In this document: piece after piece, positions 15,189 through 23,757 of the stretch
Layout of the letters: the number at the start of each line of letters is the position of its first letter
How positions within the stretch are numbered: the stretch's first letter is position 1
NCBI GenBank assembly: GCA_023382975.1
Contig: JAHDXO010000033.1
Coordinates: forward strand, 1 to 64,000
Direction of reading: 5' to 3'
Length of the DNA stretch: 64,000 bases
Origin: Pirellulaceae bacterium
Lineage (GTDB): Bacteria > Planctomycetota > Planctomycetia > Pirellulales > Pirellulaceae
Translations under genes and position numbers: made by a program
Notes under the pieces: generated by a model
Database searches by the model: none
What the model saw: only the letters and a program-made list of their open reading frames with translations
What the model was told of the DNA's origin: nothing

Positions 15189-16130
15189 CTAGTCTTCGAT
15201 CCCGAAGGCCATCCGGAATGCTTCCGCGATTTCGGGATGCACGTCCGGGTTGAACCCGTCGCTGTCATAGGGCAGGCCCAAGATGTCCAGATCGTGTTTC
15301 AATTGAACGCTTTCCTCCGCAGGATTGACGCGCGGCTGCACAGACCGCGTCAACGGCGTCAGCCACGCATTCAGCGTATGTCCGCCATCGACGACCAAGT
15401 CGTGCCCCGTCACGTAGTTCGAAGCATCGGACGCCAGAAAGATCACGGGCCCGTACAGATCCTCGGGCCGCTCGACATGGCCCAGCGGAGTCAACTCGCG
15501 AATCCGCTGCCGGACGACGGTGGGTGTCGAGGCATGCATCGGCGTCAGCACGTAACTGGGACTGATACAGTTGACATTGATGTTGTATTGTCCCCACTCG
15601 GCGGCCAGCATGCGAGTCATCTGGACGACGCCGGCCTTCGAAGCGTTGTAGGCAGCGTTGCAGTTGCAGATCGTGGCAGACATCGAAGCCAGATTGATGA
15701 TTTTGCCCTCGACCGGGGTTTGGCGGAGCATCTGCTGCGCTTCGGCCTGGGCACACAGGAAGACGCCGGTCAAATTCACGCCGATCACCTTGTTCCAGGA
15801 TTCCAAAGGGAATTCTTCGTCGGCGCCCAGGATGCCGATGCCCGCGTTATTGACAGCGACGTCCAACCGGCCAAACGCCTGGACGACGCGGGCGACCATC
15901 TCCTGCACCTCATTCTGCTTCGTGACATCGCAACGCACGCATACTGCATTGCCGCCTAACGCACGGATCTCGTCGGCGGTTCGAGCCGCGGTCGTTTCGT
16001 CTCGATCCACCACCGCGACATCCGCGCCGGCACGAGCCAGTGCGACCGCGCAGCCGCGACCGATCCCCACCGCCGCTCCCGTGACCAGTGCCGCTTTGCC
16101 CGTCAAGTCGAACAGGTTCGAATTCGCCAT
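15189..16130 (-). CDS. Short-chain dehydrogenase/reductase with C-terminal extension
   Basis: A 313-residue NAD(P)-dependent oxidoreductase. The Rossmann loop is TGAAVGIG, the acidic residue after strand two (VDRDE) favours NAD, and NNAG and the active-site YNASK follow. About 55 residues after the family's normal end (VHPEIAEAFRMAFGIED) form a tail seen in some plant-type sugar dehydrogenases. Two adjacent ATGs exist; the second at 16130 sits at better distance from AAAGGGAA. It lies in a sugar gene run, 69 bases after the decarboxylase subunit, so the substrate is probably a sugar, polyol or short aldehyde. Confidence 0.85.
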   Translation of the reverse strand: MANSNLFDLTGKAALVTGAAVGIGRGCAVALARAGADVAVVDRDETTAARTADEIRALGGNAVCVRCDVTKQNEVQEMVARVVQAFGRLDVAVNNAGIGILGADEEFPLESWNKVIGVNLTGVFLCAQAEAQQMLRQTPVEGKIINLASMSATICNCNAAYNASKAGVVQMTRMLAAEWGQYNINVNCISPSYVLTPMHASTPTVVRQRIRELTPLGHVERPEDLYGPVIFLASDASNYVTGHDLVVDGGHTLNAWLTPLTRSVQPRVNPAEESVQLKHDLDILGLPYDSDGFNPDVHPEIAEAFRMAFGIED

Positions 16131-16199
16131 CATTTCCCTTTCTGAATTGGCCGAGTGTTCTGGTAGCAGAAGCGTAGACCGACGCCAACTAGAATACAA

Positions 16200-16904
16200 T
16201 CACCCATGCAACTCCAGGACTGCCCGTCCTTCATATCCATCGCCCAGCTTGTTCCGAAACCGGGCGAGTTGTTCGGCCATGGGGCAGGGCGGATCGAGCA
16301 GATAGTCATCGCGTTCCGGCTGGGTCTGCCACCAGATGAATCTTGGACCCGGCAAGGCCAACACCTGCGCGGCTCGGACGCGCCAATCCGACAGCTCCCG
16401 AAATTGCGATACGTTGGGAAAGCCCGCCGCTTGAGCCAGTCCGGCGAAGTCCACGCCCGTCTGCGAAGCCGCGGTCCGCTGGCCTCCCGTGATCTCGTAG
16501 ACGCCGTTGTCGATCAGCACGACGGTCAGATTCGTTGCACCGCTGTCGATCACCGTGACCAAGCATCCCAAGCTCATCAACAATGACCCGTCGCCCGAAC
16601 AGACCAGCACCTCGCGTGAGGGCTGTGCCAGGGCCAAGCCCAGAGCCAGCGGCACCGAACCGCCCATCGTCGACGGCACGTAGTGGAAGTCCAACGGATG
16701 GCGGCACAGTCGCGGCCACTCGCGAGCCGCTCCCATGCTGGTCACCACGATCTGATCGTCCCAGCGAAGATCGATCAAGACCTGCAGCGATTCGCGCAGC
16801 GGCATTCGCGCTGGAATTTCCTGGCCGCTTGCCGCCGGCGGGTTGATGCTTGGCGACCGGGAATCGGAATTCTCAAGAACGCCAAGATGCGGCATCTCGA
16901 CCAT
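16200..16904 (-). CDS. ThDP-dependent decarboxylase, beta-type subunit (sulfopyruvate/phosphonopyruvate decarboxylase-like)
   Basis: A 234-residue protein with the thiamine diphosphate-binding motif GDGSLLMSLG and a following NGVYEITGGQ. The split layout, small alpha subunit for pyrimidine binding and beta subunit for the pyrophosphate, matches sulfopyruvate and phosphonopyruvate decarboxylases. Reaction: a 2-oxo acid with a sulfonate or phosphonate group would be decarboxylated to an aldehyde; substrate is not fixed by sequence. ATG at 16904 overlaps the alpha stop (TGATG). A GTG three bases earlier is a less likely start. Confidence 0.7.
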   Translation of the reverse strand: MVEMPHLGVLENSDSRSPSINPPAASGQEIPARMPLRESLQVLIDLRWDDQIVVTSMGAAREWPRLCRHPLDFHYVPSTMGGSVPLALGLALAQPSREVLVCSGDGSLLMSLGCLVTVIDSGATNLTVVLIDNGVYEITGGQRTAASQTGVDFAGLAQAAGFPNVSQFRELSDWRVRAAQVLALPGPRFIWWQTQPERDDYLLDPPCPMAEQLARFRNKLGDGYEGRAVLELHG

Positions 16905-17389
16905 CACATCCGTCCTTCCGCGATCAGCACGGCGCCCGCCATCCTTTCGGCTTGACAGTGCCGATAGTGCTCGGCCAACTTCGGCTTGTCGGCTTCGCTA
17001 GCGATCAGCGTCCAGTTCAGTTGCCACGCTTCCAGCAGACGCGGAGCGAACTGCTTGGCCGAATCGCGAGAGTCCTCGACCAGCCAACTGCGCGCGCCGA
17101 TCACGGCGAACACCGGCAAACGCAAGTCGTACAGCACGTTGCGCAGCGCGTCGCCCGATTCGTACAGCCCAGTGGTCTGCATCACCAACAGGGGTTGGCG
17201 ACCGCCGAGCAACAGACCGGCGGCCAGCGGCCACGCTTCTCCCTCGCGGCAGACTCGCAGCAGTCGCAACTCCGGCGACTGCTCGAATCCCGACTCCCAT
17301 GCGCCCAGCGCCGAGTCGGGAATCCAGATCACGTCGGTGACGCCAAGCTCGGAAAGCAGCGTTGCGATTTCCGGTCCTGTGAAAAACAT
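16904..17389 (-). CDS. ThDP-dependent decarboxylase, alpha-type subunit
   Basis: A 161-residue N-terminal ThDP domain: FFTGPEIATLLSELGVTDVI at the start, the activating Glu in CREGEAWPLAAGLLLGG, and a long hydrophobic strand (LRLPVFAVIGAR). It pairs with the beta subunit downstream, and a one-base stop/start overlap predicts coupled translation in equal amounts. The two subunits together equal the length of a single-chain member. It lies 93 bases after the esterase gene in the same direction. Confidence 0.7.
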   Translation of the reverse strand: MFFTGPEIATLLSELGVTDVIWIPDSALGAWESGFEQSPELRLLRVCREGEAWPLAAGLLLGGRQPLLVMQTTGLYESGDALRNVLYDLRLPVFAVIGARSWLVEDSRDSAKQFAPRLLEAWQLNWTLIASEADKPKLAEHYRHCQAERMAGAVLIAEGRM

Positions 17390-17482
17390 GGGATGGTCCA
17401 GCGCTCCGCAGCGTTCATTCCGGCGCGCCGCGCTGAAACGCGAACCCCAACGCGACGCGCGGAACCGCTCCCTTCAGCAAGG

Positions 17483-18901
17483 TTACCACGAATCGGTGCG
17501 GAACGGAGAGGCAGGCAAACCGTCCTTGTTGGACAGGTTCGGTTCGGCTTCCTGGTGCCACGCGAAGCGGACGGCCGCAGGCTTGGCGACCGATTCAGCC
17601 GATACGACGACGGTGTCGCCGACGATTTCCGCCTGGGCCGCGACGAACTCGCCGTTCTCGCCCGCGATTTGGAAGTGCGTCAACGGTTGGCTGTCCCGCG
17701 ATACCAGGCCGCCACCCACGTGCTCAAACGAGACGATCGCCTTGTTGCCGTCGATCTTCAGCGACTTGTACAGCGGGCCTGAGTAGACCAAACCCGTTTG
17801 GCCGTAGGTCTTGGCCAAGGCCCACAGCGCCAACCGCTTGCCGACGTCCTGCTTGTTGCGCGGATGAATGTCGGTCACGTTGCCGATGTCCACCGTCACG
17901 GCCATCCCGGTGTGCGGAATGTCGAGCGACTTCAACTGCGCTTCCCAGATGCCTGCCAGCCGCGTCGGATCGCCGCCGTACCGGAAGGGTGCCAACTGGA
18001 CGAAGTAGAACGGCATGTTCGGATCGTTCCACACCGAACGCCAGCCGTTGATCAGGGCCTTCTTCTTCTCGTAGTACAACATGCCTTCGCCGTTGTTCGA
18101 TTCGCCCTGATACCAGATCGCGCCGCGGACGGCGAACGGCAGCAACGGATGGATCATGCCGTTGTACAACGCCAGCGGCGACTGATGGTTGATCTTGCCA
18201 TCGGCGTTCTTGGCGGGGAGATTGGCCAAGTTATCGGCGATGTCCTTCAGCGCCGGCACGCTCTGGAATCCCACGGGCGGCGTCCAAGGCTCGATCCGCG
18301 TGCCGCCCCAATTCGAACCGATCAGACCGACCGGCACATCCAATTCCTTGCTCAAGTGGCGGCCGAAGTAGTAACCCACCGCCGTGAAACCGGCGACCGT
18401 CTCGGGGCTGCACACTCGCCAACCGTCCGACGGAACGTTGTCCTGCGGCGCATCCATCGGGACGTGCGGGATCTTGATGTGGCGGATCATCGGATGGTTG
18501 GCCGCGGCGATCTCCTGCTGCGGATTATCCGAACTCTGGACGGCCCATTCCATGTTCGACTGGCCCGAGCAGACCCAGACCTCGCCGACCAGGATGTTCT
18601 TCAGCGTAACCGTATCCGTCCCCTCGATCGTCATCGTGTGCGGACCACCGGCTTTCATCGCCGGCAATTCGACGGCCCAGCGTCCATTGCTGTCGGCGGT
18701 CGCGGTCGCCTTTGCTTCACCCAGAGTGACCGTTACCTTGGCACCTGCATCGTCCCAGCCCCAGACGGGCACCGCGCGGTCACGCTGCAGAACCATGTTG
18801 TCGCCGATAATCGAGGGCAGCTTGACTGCTGCCGAGGCGGTGACCGTGAACAGAACAGCCGACAACACCAACAAACCCACCAAATTCGCTCGCCATCTCA
18901 T
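17483..18901 (-). CDS. Secreted sialate O-acetylesterase-like protein (SASA domain)
   Basis: A 472-residue exported esterase. The start at 18901 follows AAGGAG and gives a signal peptide ending near ASA. A beta-sandwich-like region (LPSIIGDNMVLQRDRAVPVW, GRWAVELPAMKAGGPHTMTI) precedes the SGNH-type core: VCSGQSNMEW holds the catalytic Ser, and WYQGESNN the oxyanion part. The family removes acetyl groups from sialic acids or other acetylated sugars. It starts the sugar gene run and is transcribed away from the TRAP transporter genes across a 304-bp gap. Confidence 0.85.
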   Translation of the reverse strand: MRWRANLVGLLVLSAVLFTVTASAAVKLPSIIGDNMVLQRDRAVPVWGWDDAGAKVTVTLGEAKATATADSNGRWAVELPAMKAGGPHTMTIEGTDTVTLKNILVGEVWVCSGQSNMEWAVQSSDNPQQEIAAANHPMIRHIKIPHVPMDAPQDNVPSDGWRVCSPETVAGFTAVGYYFGRHLSKELDVPVGLIGSNWGGTRIEPWTPPVGFQSVPALKDIADNLANLPAKNADGKINHQSPLALYNGMIHPLLPFAVRGAIWYQGESNNGEGMLYYEKKKALINGWRSVWNDPNMPFYFVQLAPFRYGGDPTRLAGIWEAQLKSLDIPHTGMAVTVDIGNVTDIHPRNKQDVGKRLALWALAKTYGQTGLVYSGPLYKSLKIDGNKAIVSFEHVGGGLVSRDSQPLTHFQIAGENGEFVAAQAEIVGDTVVVSAESVAKPAAVRFAWHQEAEPNLSNKDGLPASPFRTDSW

Positions 18902-19013
18902 CGAGGCATCTCCTTGGAGAAAAGAAACGAACGGGACCATTCAATCGAGAAGTAACGATAACGCCCGCGCTGGCGACGTGCAACCAGCCCCGATAATTCC
19001 GCTGCTCGTAGCC

Positions 19014-19069
19014 CAGGCTGCCAGCCTGTGCAAACTGGACATTTTTCGATGCGCAGGCTGAAAGCCTGC
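19014..19069. repeat. Two palindromes in the divergent region
   Basis: CAGGCTG C CAGCCTG (19014-19028) and GCAGGCTGAAAGCCTGC (19053-19069) lie between the esterase (minus) and the TRAP binding protein (plus). A related palindrome lies at 36706-36724 and a longer one at 48858-48883. Spread of the GGCTG/CAGCC core suggests a dispersed repeat family. An operator role for this pair is possible but there is no further evidence. Confidence 0.5.
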
Positions 19070-19205
19070 ACGACGAAAAGTCATGCCGGTAGCAGTGTGC
19101 GCCTCCGGGTGATATCATCACCGTTTTCCGATGGAAGCTTGGTTCGAGAATCAACCGGCAACCTGCTTTCTGGGTAAGCATGGTCGCTGGACAGGAGAGT
19201 ATGCT

Positions 19206-20288
19206 ATGAGTTGGCACACCCGAGCTTGGGCGACTGGTTTTGTATTGGTGATCATCGCGATTTTGCCCTGGCTGGTCGGCTGTGGCGGAGACTCTTCCGA
19301 ACGGCGTCAGTTTGTGACGCTGGGGACGGCGCCCGTGGGCGGAGCGTTTCGTCCGGTGGGAGATGCTATCGCTTCGGTGCTGAACGAGTTTCGCGGCGAC
19401 AACAACTGGCGAGTTCAATCGAAAGGCACCAAAGGTTCCCAGCAGAACATTCGGGAACTGGACTCCGGCGACATTCAATTGGCCATGTCCAATTCGGCAA
19501 TTACGTACTACGCGGTGCGTGGCGAGAGCGGCTGGGAAAAGCCGTACGAAATGCGAACCGTGGTCACCCTTGCGCCCAATGTTGGCCTGTTCATCACCAA
19601 GCGGGACGCGGGGATCCAAACGATCGGCGACTTGAAGAACAAGCGGGTCGTCGTCGGGCCGTCGGGGGCGGGGTTCGAGATGTTCTTAGGACCGCTGATG
19701 ACAGCCCACGGCGTGACATACTCCGACTCCGAGCAAGCATTCACCCCCGTCAATGCGGCTTATTCCGATGCCGTTTCCCTGTTGGGCGACGGAGCCGTCG
19801 ATGCCGCCTTCATGGGCGGCGCAATCCCGACGCCGGCGGTTACCCAGGCGTGTACGACCCACGATATCTTTTTCGTCCCTTACGAAGAAGCGATTCGCAA
19901 GCAATTGATCGCCGAGTATCCGTTCTACGAGGAGATGACCATTCCTGCAAAGACGCGGGACGGAAAGGAAACCTATCGCGGGATGACCGAGGATTTTGTC
20001 GCCATGGACGTCGGTTCGATGCATCTGATCACGTCCGCGGCTCAGGACGAGGATTTGATCTACCGGATCACCAAGACGATCTGGGAAAACCGGGCCGAAA
20101 TCGTCAAGCAGCACCGGGCGGGCCTGTCGATCAACGAGCAGAACGCCGCTCGTTTCACCGGCACACCATTCCATCCCGGTGCGATCCGTTTCTATCAAGA
20201 GATCGGAATCTGGCAAGAGCCGGGTTCCGACACCGCAGCGAATCTGGACGCGGCGCCCGGCGATGGTCCGGCCAGCGAAGTCGATTGA
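19206..20288 (+). CDS. TAXI-family TRAP transporter substrate-binding lipoprotein
   Basis: A 360-residue lipoprotein. The start at 19206 gives a short basic start, a hydrophobic stretch and a lipobox LVGC with Cys26. The TAXI signature is clear: FVTLGTAPVGGAFRPVGDAI, RVQSKGTKGSQQNIREL, and DIQLAMSNSAITYYAVRG. These periplasmic proteins present organic acids or sugar acids to the fused TRAP permease encoded 33 bases downstream. The cargo is not readable. An ATG at 19201 is also possible. Confidence 0.85.
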   Translation: MSWHTRAWATGFVLVIIAILPWLVGCGGDSSERRQFVTLGTAPVGGAFRPVGDAIASVLNEFRGDNNWRVQSKGTKGSQQNIRELDSGDIQLAMSNSAITYYAVRGESGWEKPYEMRTVVTLAPNVGLFITKRDAGIQTIGDLKNKRVVVGPSGAGFEMFLGPLMTAHGVTYSDSEQAFTPVNAAYSDAVSLLGDGAVDAAFMGGAIPTPAVTQACTTHDIFFVPYEEAIRKQLIAEYPFYEEMTIPAKTRDGKETYRGMTEDFVAMDVGSMHLITSAAQDEDLIYRITKTIWENRAEIVKQHRAGLSINEQNAARFTGTPFHPGAIRFYQEIGIWQEPGSDTAANLDAAPGDGPASEVD

Positions 20289-20321
20289 CAAGCGGTCAGC
20301 CCGTAGGACGGAGGGAGATTC

Positions 20322-22601
20322 GTGTCGAAGCAAACCGGCTCGCTGGTGGTCAGCGTTTTGAGCGTGACGCTGTGTTTCTTCACGCTGATCACCGTGAACT
20401 ACAACCTGCTGCAGCCGCAATCGGCGCTGGCCATCTTTGTGATGCTCGGGATGATGCTGTGCTTCTGGACTTGTCCGGCGGCACGTTGGATACGACCGCC
20501 TGATGATCCGCCGGTCGATGCGAATTGTCCCCTGTGGAAACGTGCCCGTGTCTTCTGGCTGGCCGACCGTATCGTGGGCGTCGTGCTGGCCCTGTTGACC
20601 GCCGTGTGTTTCGGATACTTGTTCGTCCAGACCGAGCCCTGGCCGTGGTTCAAGGAACATCTGTGGTACGGCGGCCAGTCGCTGGGCAACCGGGCCGGTC
20701 AGGAGGCCACGCTGGATTTTGTCATCGGCGGAATCGGGCTGGCGTTGGTTTTGGAAGCTACGCGACGCAGCATCGGCTGGGTCGTACCAGTTCTGTCGCT
20801 GGCGTTCATGCTGCACGCTTGGTGCGCGGCCGACTTGCCCGATTGGCTGCTGCCGCACCAGGGGCTGAGCGTCCAGCAGATCGTCGGTTCGACGTTCTTG
20901 CAGTCGCTGGGCGTTTTGGGGCCGGCCGCCAGCGTCATGTTCACCTACGTGTTTCTGTTCGTGCTGTTCGGCGCGTTCCTGGAAATGTCCGGCGCGACGC
21001 AGTTCATCATCGACTTTTCCGGACGTATTTTCGGCGCCACGCCCGGTGGGCCGGCCAAGGTGTCGGTACTCAGCAGCGGCTTGATGGGTTCCCTTTCGGG
21101 CAGCGCCGTAGCCAACGCGGTCACGACCGGCGCGTTTACGATTCCGATGATGCGAAGCGCCGGGTTCCAGCCCCATGTGGCGGCAGGGATCGAAGCAGCA
21201 GCGTCTTCGGGCGGCGCCTTGGTGCCGCCGGTGATGGGTGCCGGAGCGTACATGATGCTCGAATTCATCGAGCGCGCGCCGGGCCAGCCGCAGTTGACGT
21301 TCCTGGAGATTGCGAAAGCCGCGCTGATCCCCGCGATCCTGTACTATTTCTCGCTGCTGATGATCGTCCATTTCTACTCGAAACGCATCGGTGCCCGACC
21401 CGTCGACACGACCGGGCAAAAGGGCCAGCGGATATGGGAATTCGAGGCCCTGGTGTTCTTCGGTTCGCTCAGCACGTTAGTCGGACTGCTGCTGTTGGGG
21501 TTTTCGGCGTTTAAGGCGGTGACCGGTTCGTTGGTTGTGATTCTGGTGTTGGCCGCCGTTCGCCCGCGACTGGGGTTGGACATGGGCGCGCGCGTCTTCG
21601 CGTTGGTCTCGTTCGCGCTGGTGGTCGTGCTACATCAGGCGACGGGCGTGTTCGCCCAATCGACCGCGGTCTTGGGCAGTTGGTTCCAGCCGTTCGTGGC
21701 CACGGCGTGGCGACATCCCGTGGAAGGCTATGTGTCCGCTCGGCTCGTCTTCGATTCGCTGCTGGGGTCGGCGATCATGGGTATGATCGGGTTGTTGATC
21801 TTCGCCCTGCTGCACCGCAGTTGGCGGCCCGCAATGCTGCTGGCGATGACCAATTCCGCGCGGAACGGGATCTCGCTGGTGGCAGCCAGCGCCTGTGTGG
21901 GCATCATCATCGGCATCGTGCAAACAACGCCGATCGCGAACGACTTTGGCGAGGCGATCAAGCAGGTGGTGGAATCGAGTCTGCTGCTGGCGCTGATCGG
22001 CATCATGGTCTGTTCTTTGGTGTTAGGCATGGGCGTGCCCTCGGTGGTCTGTTACCTGCTGATGGCGACCTTGATGGGCTCGCTGCTGGGCGACATGGGA
22101 GTCGACCCGCTGGCGGCCCACCTGTTCATCTTCTACTTCGGCATGATGTCGATGGTGACTCCGCCTGTGTCGCTAGCGGCCTACGCGACGGCTTCGATTG
22201 CGGGCGCGAAGATCATGGCGGCTTCGAACGCCGCATTTCGGTTCGCGCTGGTCGGATTTACGCTGCCCTACATGTTCATCTACCGTCCGAGCCTGCTGCT
22301 GATGGGCGAGGGCGGCCAGCCTTTTTCCCGCGCCGATGTGCCCGAACTGGCAATGGCCTTGTTGGTCGCCGTGTTGGGCATCGTGTCGCTGGCAGCCGGC
22401 TTGACAGGCTACCTGAAAACCAATCTGAGCATCCCGATGCGGGGGCTCGCCTTCCTAGCGGCGCTGTTGATGCTGGTCCCGCGACTCGAAATCGCGGGAC
22501 GCAATTTCGGCGGGATCGTCGACGGTACTGGGATCGCGCTGTTCGTGGTGATCCTGGTCCTCAATTGGCGGCGGGCGAGTGGCTCAGCTTCAAGAAGCTA
22601 A
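20322..22601 (+). CDS. Fused TRAP transporter permease (DctQM-type)
   Basis: A 759-residue inner-membrane protein starting at GTG 20322 with GGAGGG upstream. The first part (to about 170) has the four helices of the small DctQ-like subunit, then the long DctM-like part follows, with GLMGSLSGSAVANAVTTGAF and EAAASSGGALVPPVMGAGAY as typical loops. The fused form belongs to TAXI-TRAP systems and works with Na+ or H+ gradients. Its stop overlaps the stop of a minus-strand gene by three bases. Confidence 0.9.
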   Translation: MSKQTGSLVVSVLSVTLCFFTLITVNYNLLQPQSALAIFVMLGMMLCFWTCPAARWIRPPDDPPVDANCPLWKRARVFWLADRIVGVVLALLTAVCFGYLFVQTEPWPWFKEHLWYGGQSLGNRAGQEATLDFVIGGIGLALVLEATRRSIGWVVPVLSLAFMLHAWCAADLPDWLLPHQGLSVQQIVGSTFLQSLGVLGPAASVMFTYVFLFVLFGAFLEMSGATQFIIDFSGRIFGATPGGPAKVSVLSSGLMGSLSGSAVANAVTTGAFTIPMMRSAGFQPHVAAGIEAAASSGGALVPPVMGAGAYMMLEFIERAPGQPQLTFLEIAKAALIPAILYYFSLLMIVHFYSKRIGARPVDTTGQKGQRIWEFEALVFFGSLSTLVGLLLLGFSAFKAVTGSLVVILVLAAVRPRLGLDMGARVFALVSFALVVVLHQATGVFAQSTAVLGSWFQPFVATAWRHPVEGYVSARLVFDSLLGSAIMGMIGLLIFALLHRSWRPAMLLAMTNSARNGISLVAASACVGIIIGIVQTTPIANDFGEAIKQVVESSLLLALIGIMVCSLVLGMGVPSVVCYLLMATLMGSLLGDMGVDPLAAHLFIFYFGMMSMVTPPVSLAAYATASIAGAKIMAASNAAFRFALVGFTLPYMFIYRPSLLLMGEGGQPFSRADVPELAMALLVAVLGIVSLAAGLTGYLKTNLSIPMRGLAFLAALLMLVPRLEIAGRNFGGIVDGTGIALFVVILVLNWRRASGSASRS

Positions 22602-22768
22602 TCTGCGTCTTTGGTATCGCGGGTATCGATTTCCAGCGGCCCCTTCAGGTGCTGTTCCACGTCGATCGGCGGCAGAAGAAGCACGCGGTACATGCAGAAG
22701 ATGACCAGCGTTACCACGGAACCGACCGAAAGCGTCATCACGATCCAACCGCCCCAGGTCAAGGTCAT
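22598..22768 (-). CDS. Tiny single-span membrane protein
   Basis: A 56-residue protein: MTLTWGGWIVMTLSVGSVV followed by hydrophobic residues and CMYRVLLLPP, then a soluble tail with HLKGPLEIDTRDTKDAD. One membrane helix (residues 6-30) with the tail most likely in the cytoplasm. The start has GAGGAG nine bases upstream. It is last in a run with the PfkB kinase, 36 bases before it. I have seen similar tiny proteins next to transporter genes in planctomycetes; function is not known. It could be an accessory of the TRAP permease that ends opposite it. Confidence 0.6.
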   Translation of the reverse strand: MTLTWGGWIVMTLSVGSVVTLVIFCMYRVLLLPPIDVEQHLKGPLEIDTRDTKDAD

Positions 22769-22804
22769 GCGTCGATTCTCCTCGAAGCAAATGTAGTTGC
22801 GGAT

Positions 22805-23755
22805 TCAAAATCCCGCGATTCGGGCGGTTTCGTCGTAGCTGCGCAGGCCGGCCGACGCGCCTAATCCTGTGACGCAGCACGCACCGACGGCGGCGGCCAA
22901 GCGGCCGGCAGCGGCGGGTTCCAGTCCCCGCAGCAGCCCGCACAATAGGCCCGCGTAGAACGCATCGCCCGCGCCGGTCGTGTCCACGACGGGACCGGGA
23001 GGGGCTACGGCGGGAACCTCGATGAACTGATCGGCCGCCGGACTTAACAGAGCGCCTTCCGCTCCCAATTTGACGCCCAGCAGTCCCTGTGCGCCGCATT
23101 GGCGATAGGTCTCAATGACCCGCTGCGGATCGGTCTGGCCGGTCTGGTGAACGGCTTCCGCACGGCTGGGTACGTACACGTCCAGATGCGGCAGAATACG
23201 GTCCAGCGGCTGCATGCCGCCCCCGTCACCCGCAGCGTCCAACGCGGTCTTGCAGCCGGTCGCGCGGATCGCGGCGAAGACTTCCGGCAGATCGGATTCC
23301 AAGTTGGGCATCAGCGAGTAGTAGCCGACCAGGGTCATGCGACTGCGGGCGAACAAATCCAGGTGATCCAGAAACGTCGCCTTGGTCATCTGCTTGGGCG
23401 CGCCGACGCAGTGGGCAAAACTGCGCTCGCCGCTGGTGTCGACCATCACGGCCGTGGTGCTGGTGGCTCCGGTCGGGTGTGTCATGAGATGTTGGACATC
23501 GACGCCTTCGTGGGCCAGCTTCTTCTGGATCACGCCCGCCCAGTCGTCGCGGCCGACGTAGCTGAAGGCGACAGCTCGCATCCCCAGCCGAGCCAAGGCG
23601 ATACCGGCGTTGGAGACAATGCCGCCCGTGGTGACTGCGATCGGGTCGGTTTGGATCAGGCGGCCGCCGCCGATGGGGACTTCCAGCGGCACGGGCCGCA
23701 CGAGGATGTCCACAACGCACGAACCGCACAGTACACAGTCGATCGTCTTTTCCAT
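22805..23755 (-). CDS. PfkB-family carbohydrate kinase
   Basis: A 316-residue cytoplasmic kinase of the ribokinase/PfkB group. Features: TGGIVSNAGIALARLG near the start, and the C-terminal DTTGAGDAFYAGL, where the Asp is the catalytic base and GAGD the anion hole. Length is usual. Substrate could be a ketose or ketose-1-phosphate analogue; the neighbours are a xylose isomerase-like protein and a barrel protein, which together make an isomerise-phosphorylate-cleave scheme likely. Longer frame reading upstream overlaps the next gene; the ATG at 23755 is two bases from its stop. Confidence 0.85.
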   Translation of the reverse strand: MEKTIDCVLCGSCVVDILVRPVPLEVPIGGGRLIQTDPIAVTTGGIVSNAGIALARLGMRAVAFSYVGRDDWAGVIQKKLAHEGVDVQHLMTHPTGATSTTAVMVDTSGERSFAHCVGAPKQMTKATFLDHLDLFARSRMTLVGYYSLMPNLESDLPEVFAAIRATGCKTALDAAGDGGGMQPLDRILPHLDVYVPSRAEAVHQTGQTDPQRVIETYRQCGAQGLLGVKLGAEGALLSPAADQFIEVPAVAPPGPVVDTTGAGDAFYAGLLCGLLRGLEPAAAGRLAAAVGACCVTGLGASAGLRSYDETARIAGF

Positions 23756-23757
23756 GA

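Noticed and set aside
19686..21419. Minus-strand open frame of 577 codons.
   Set aside because: It crosses the TAXI and TRAP genes on the other strand and has no start signal or domain.
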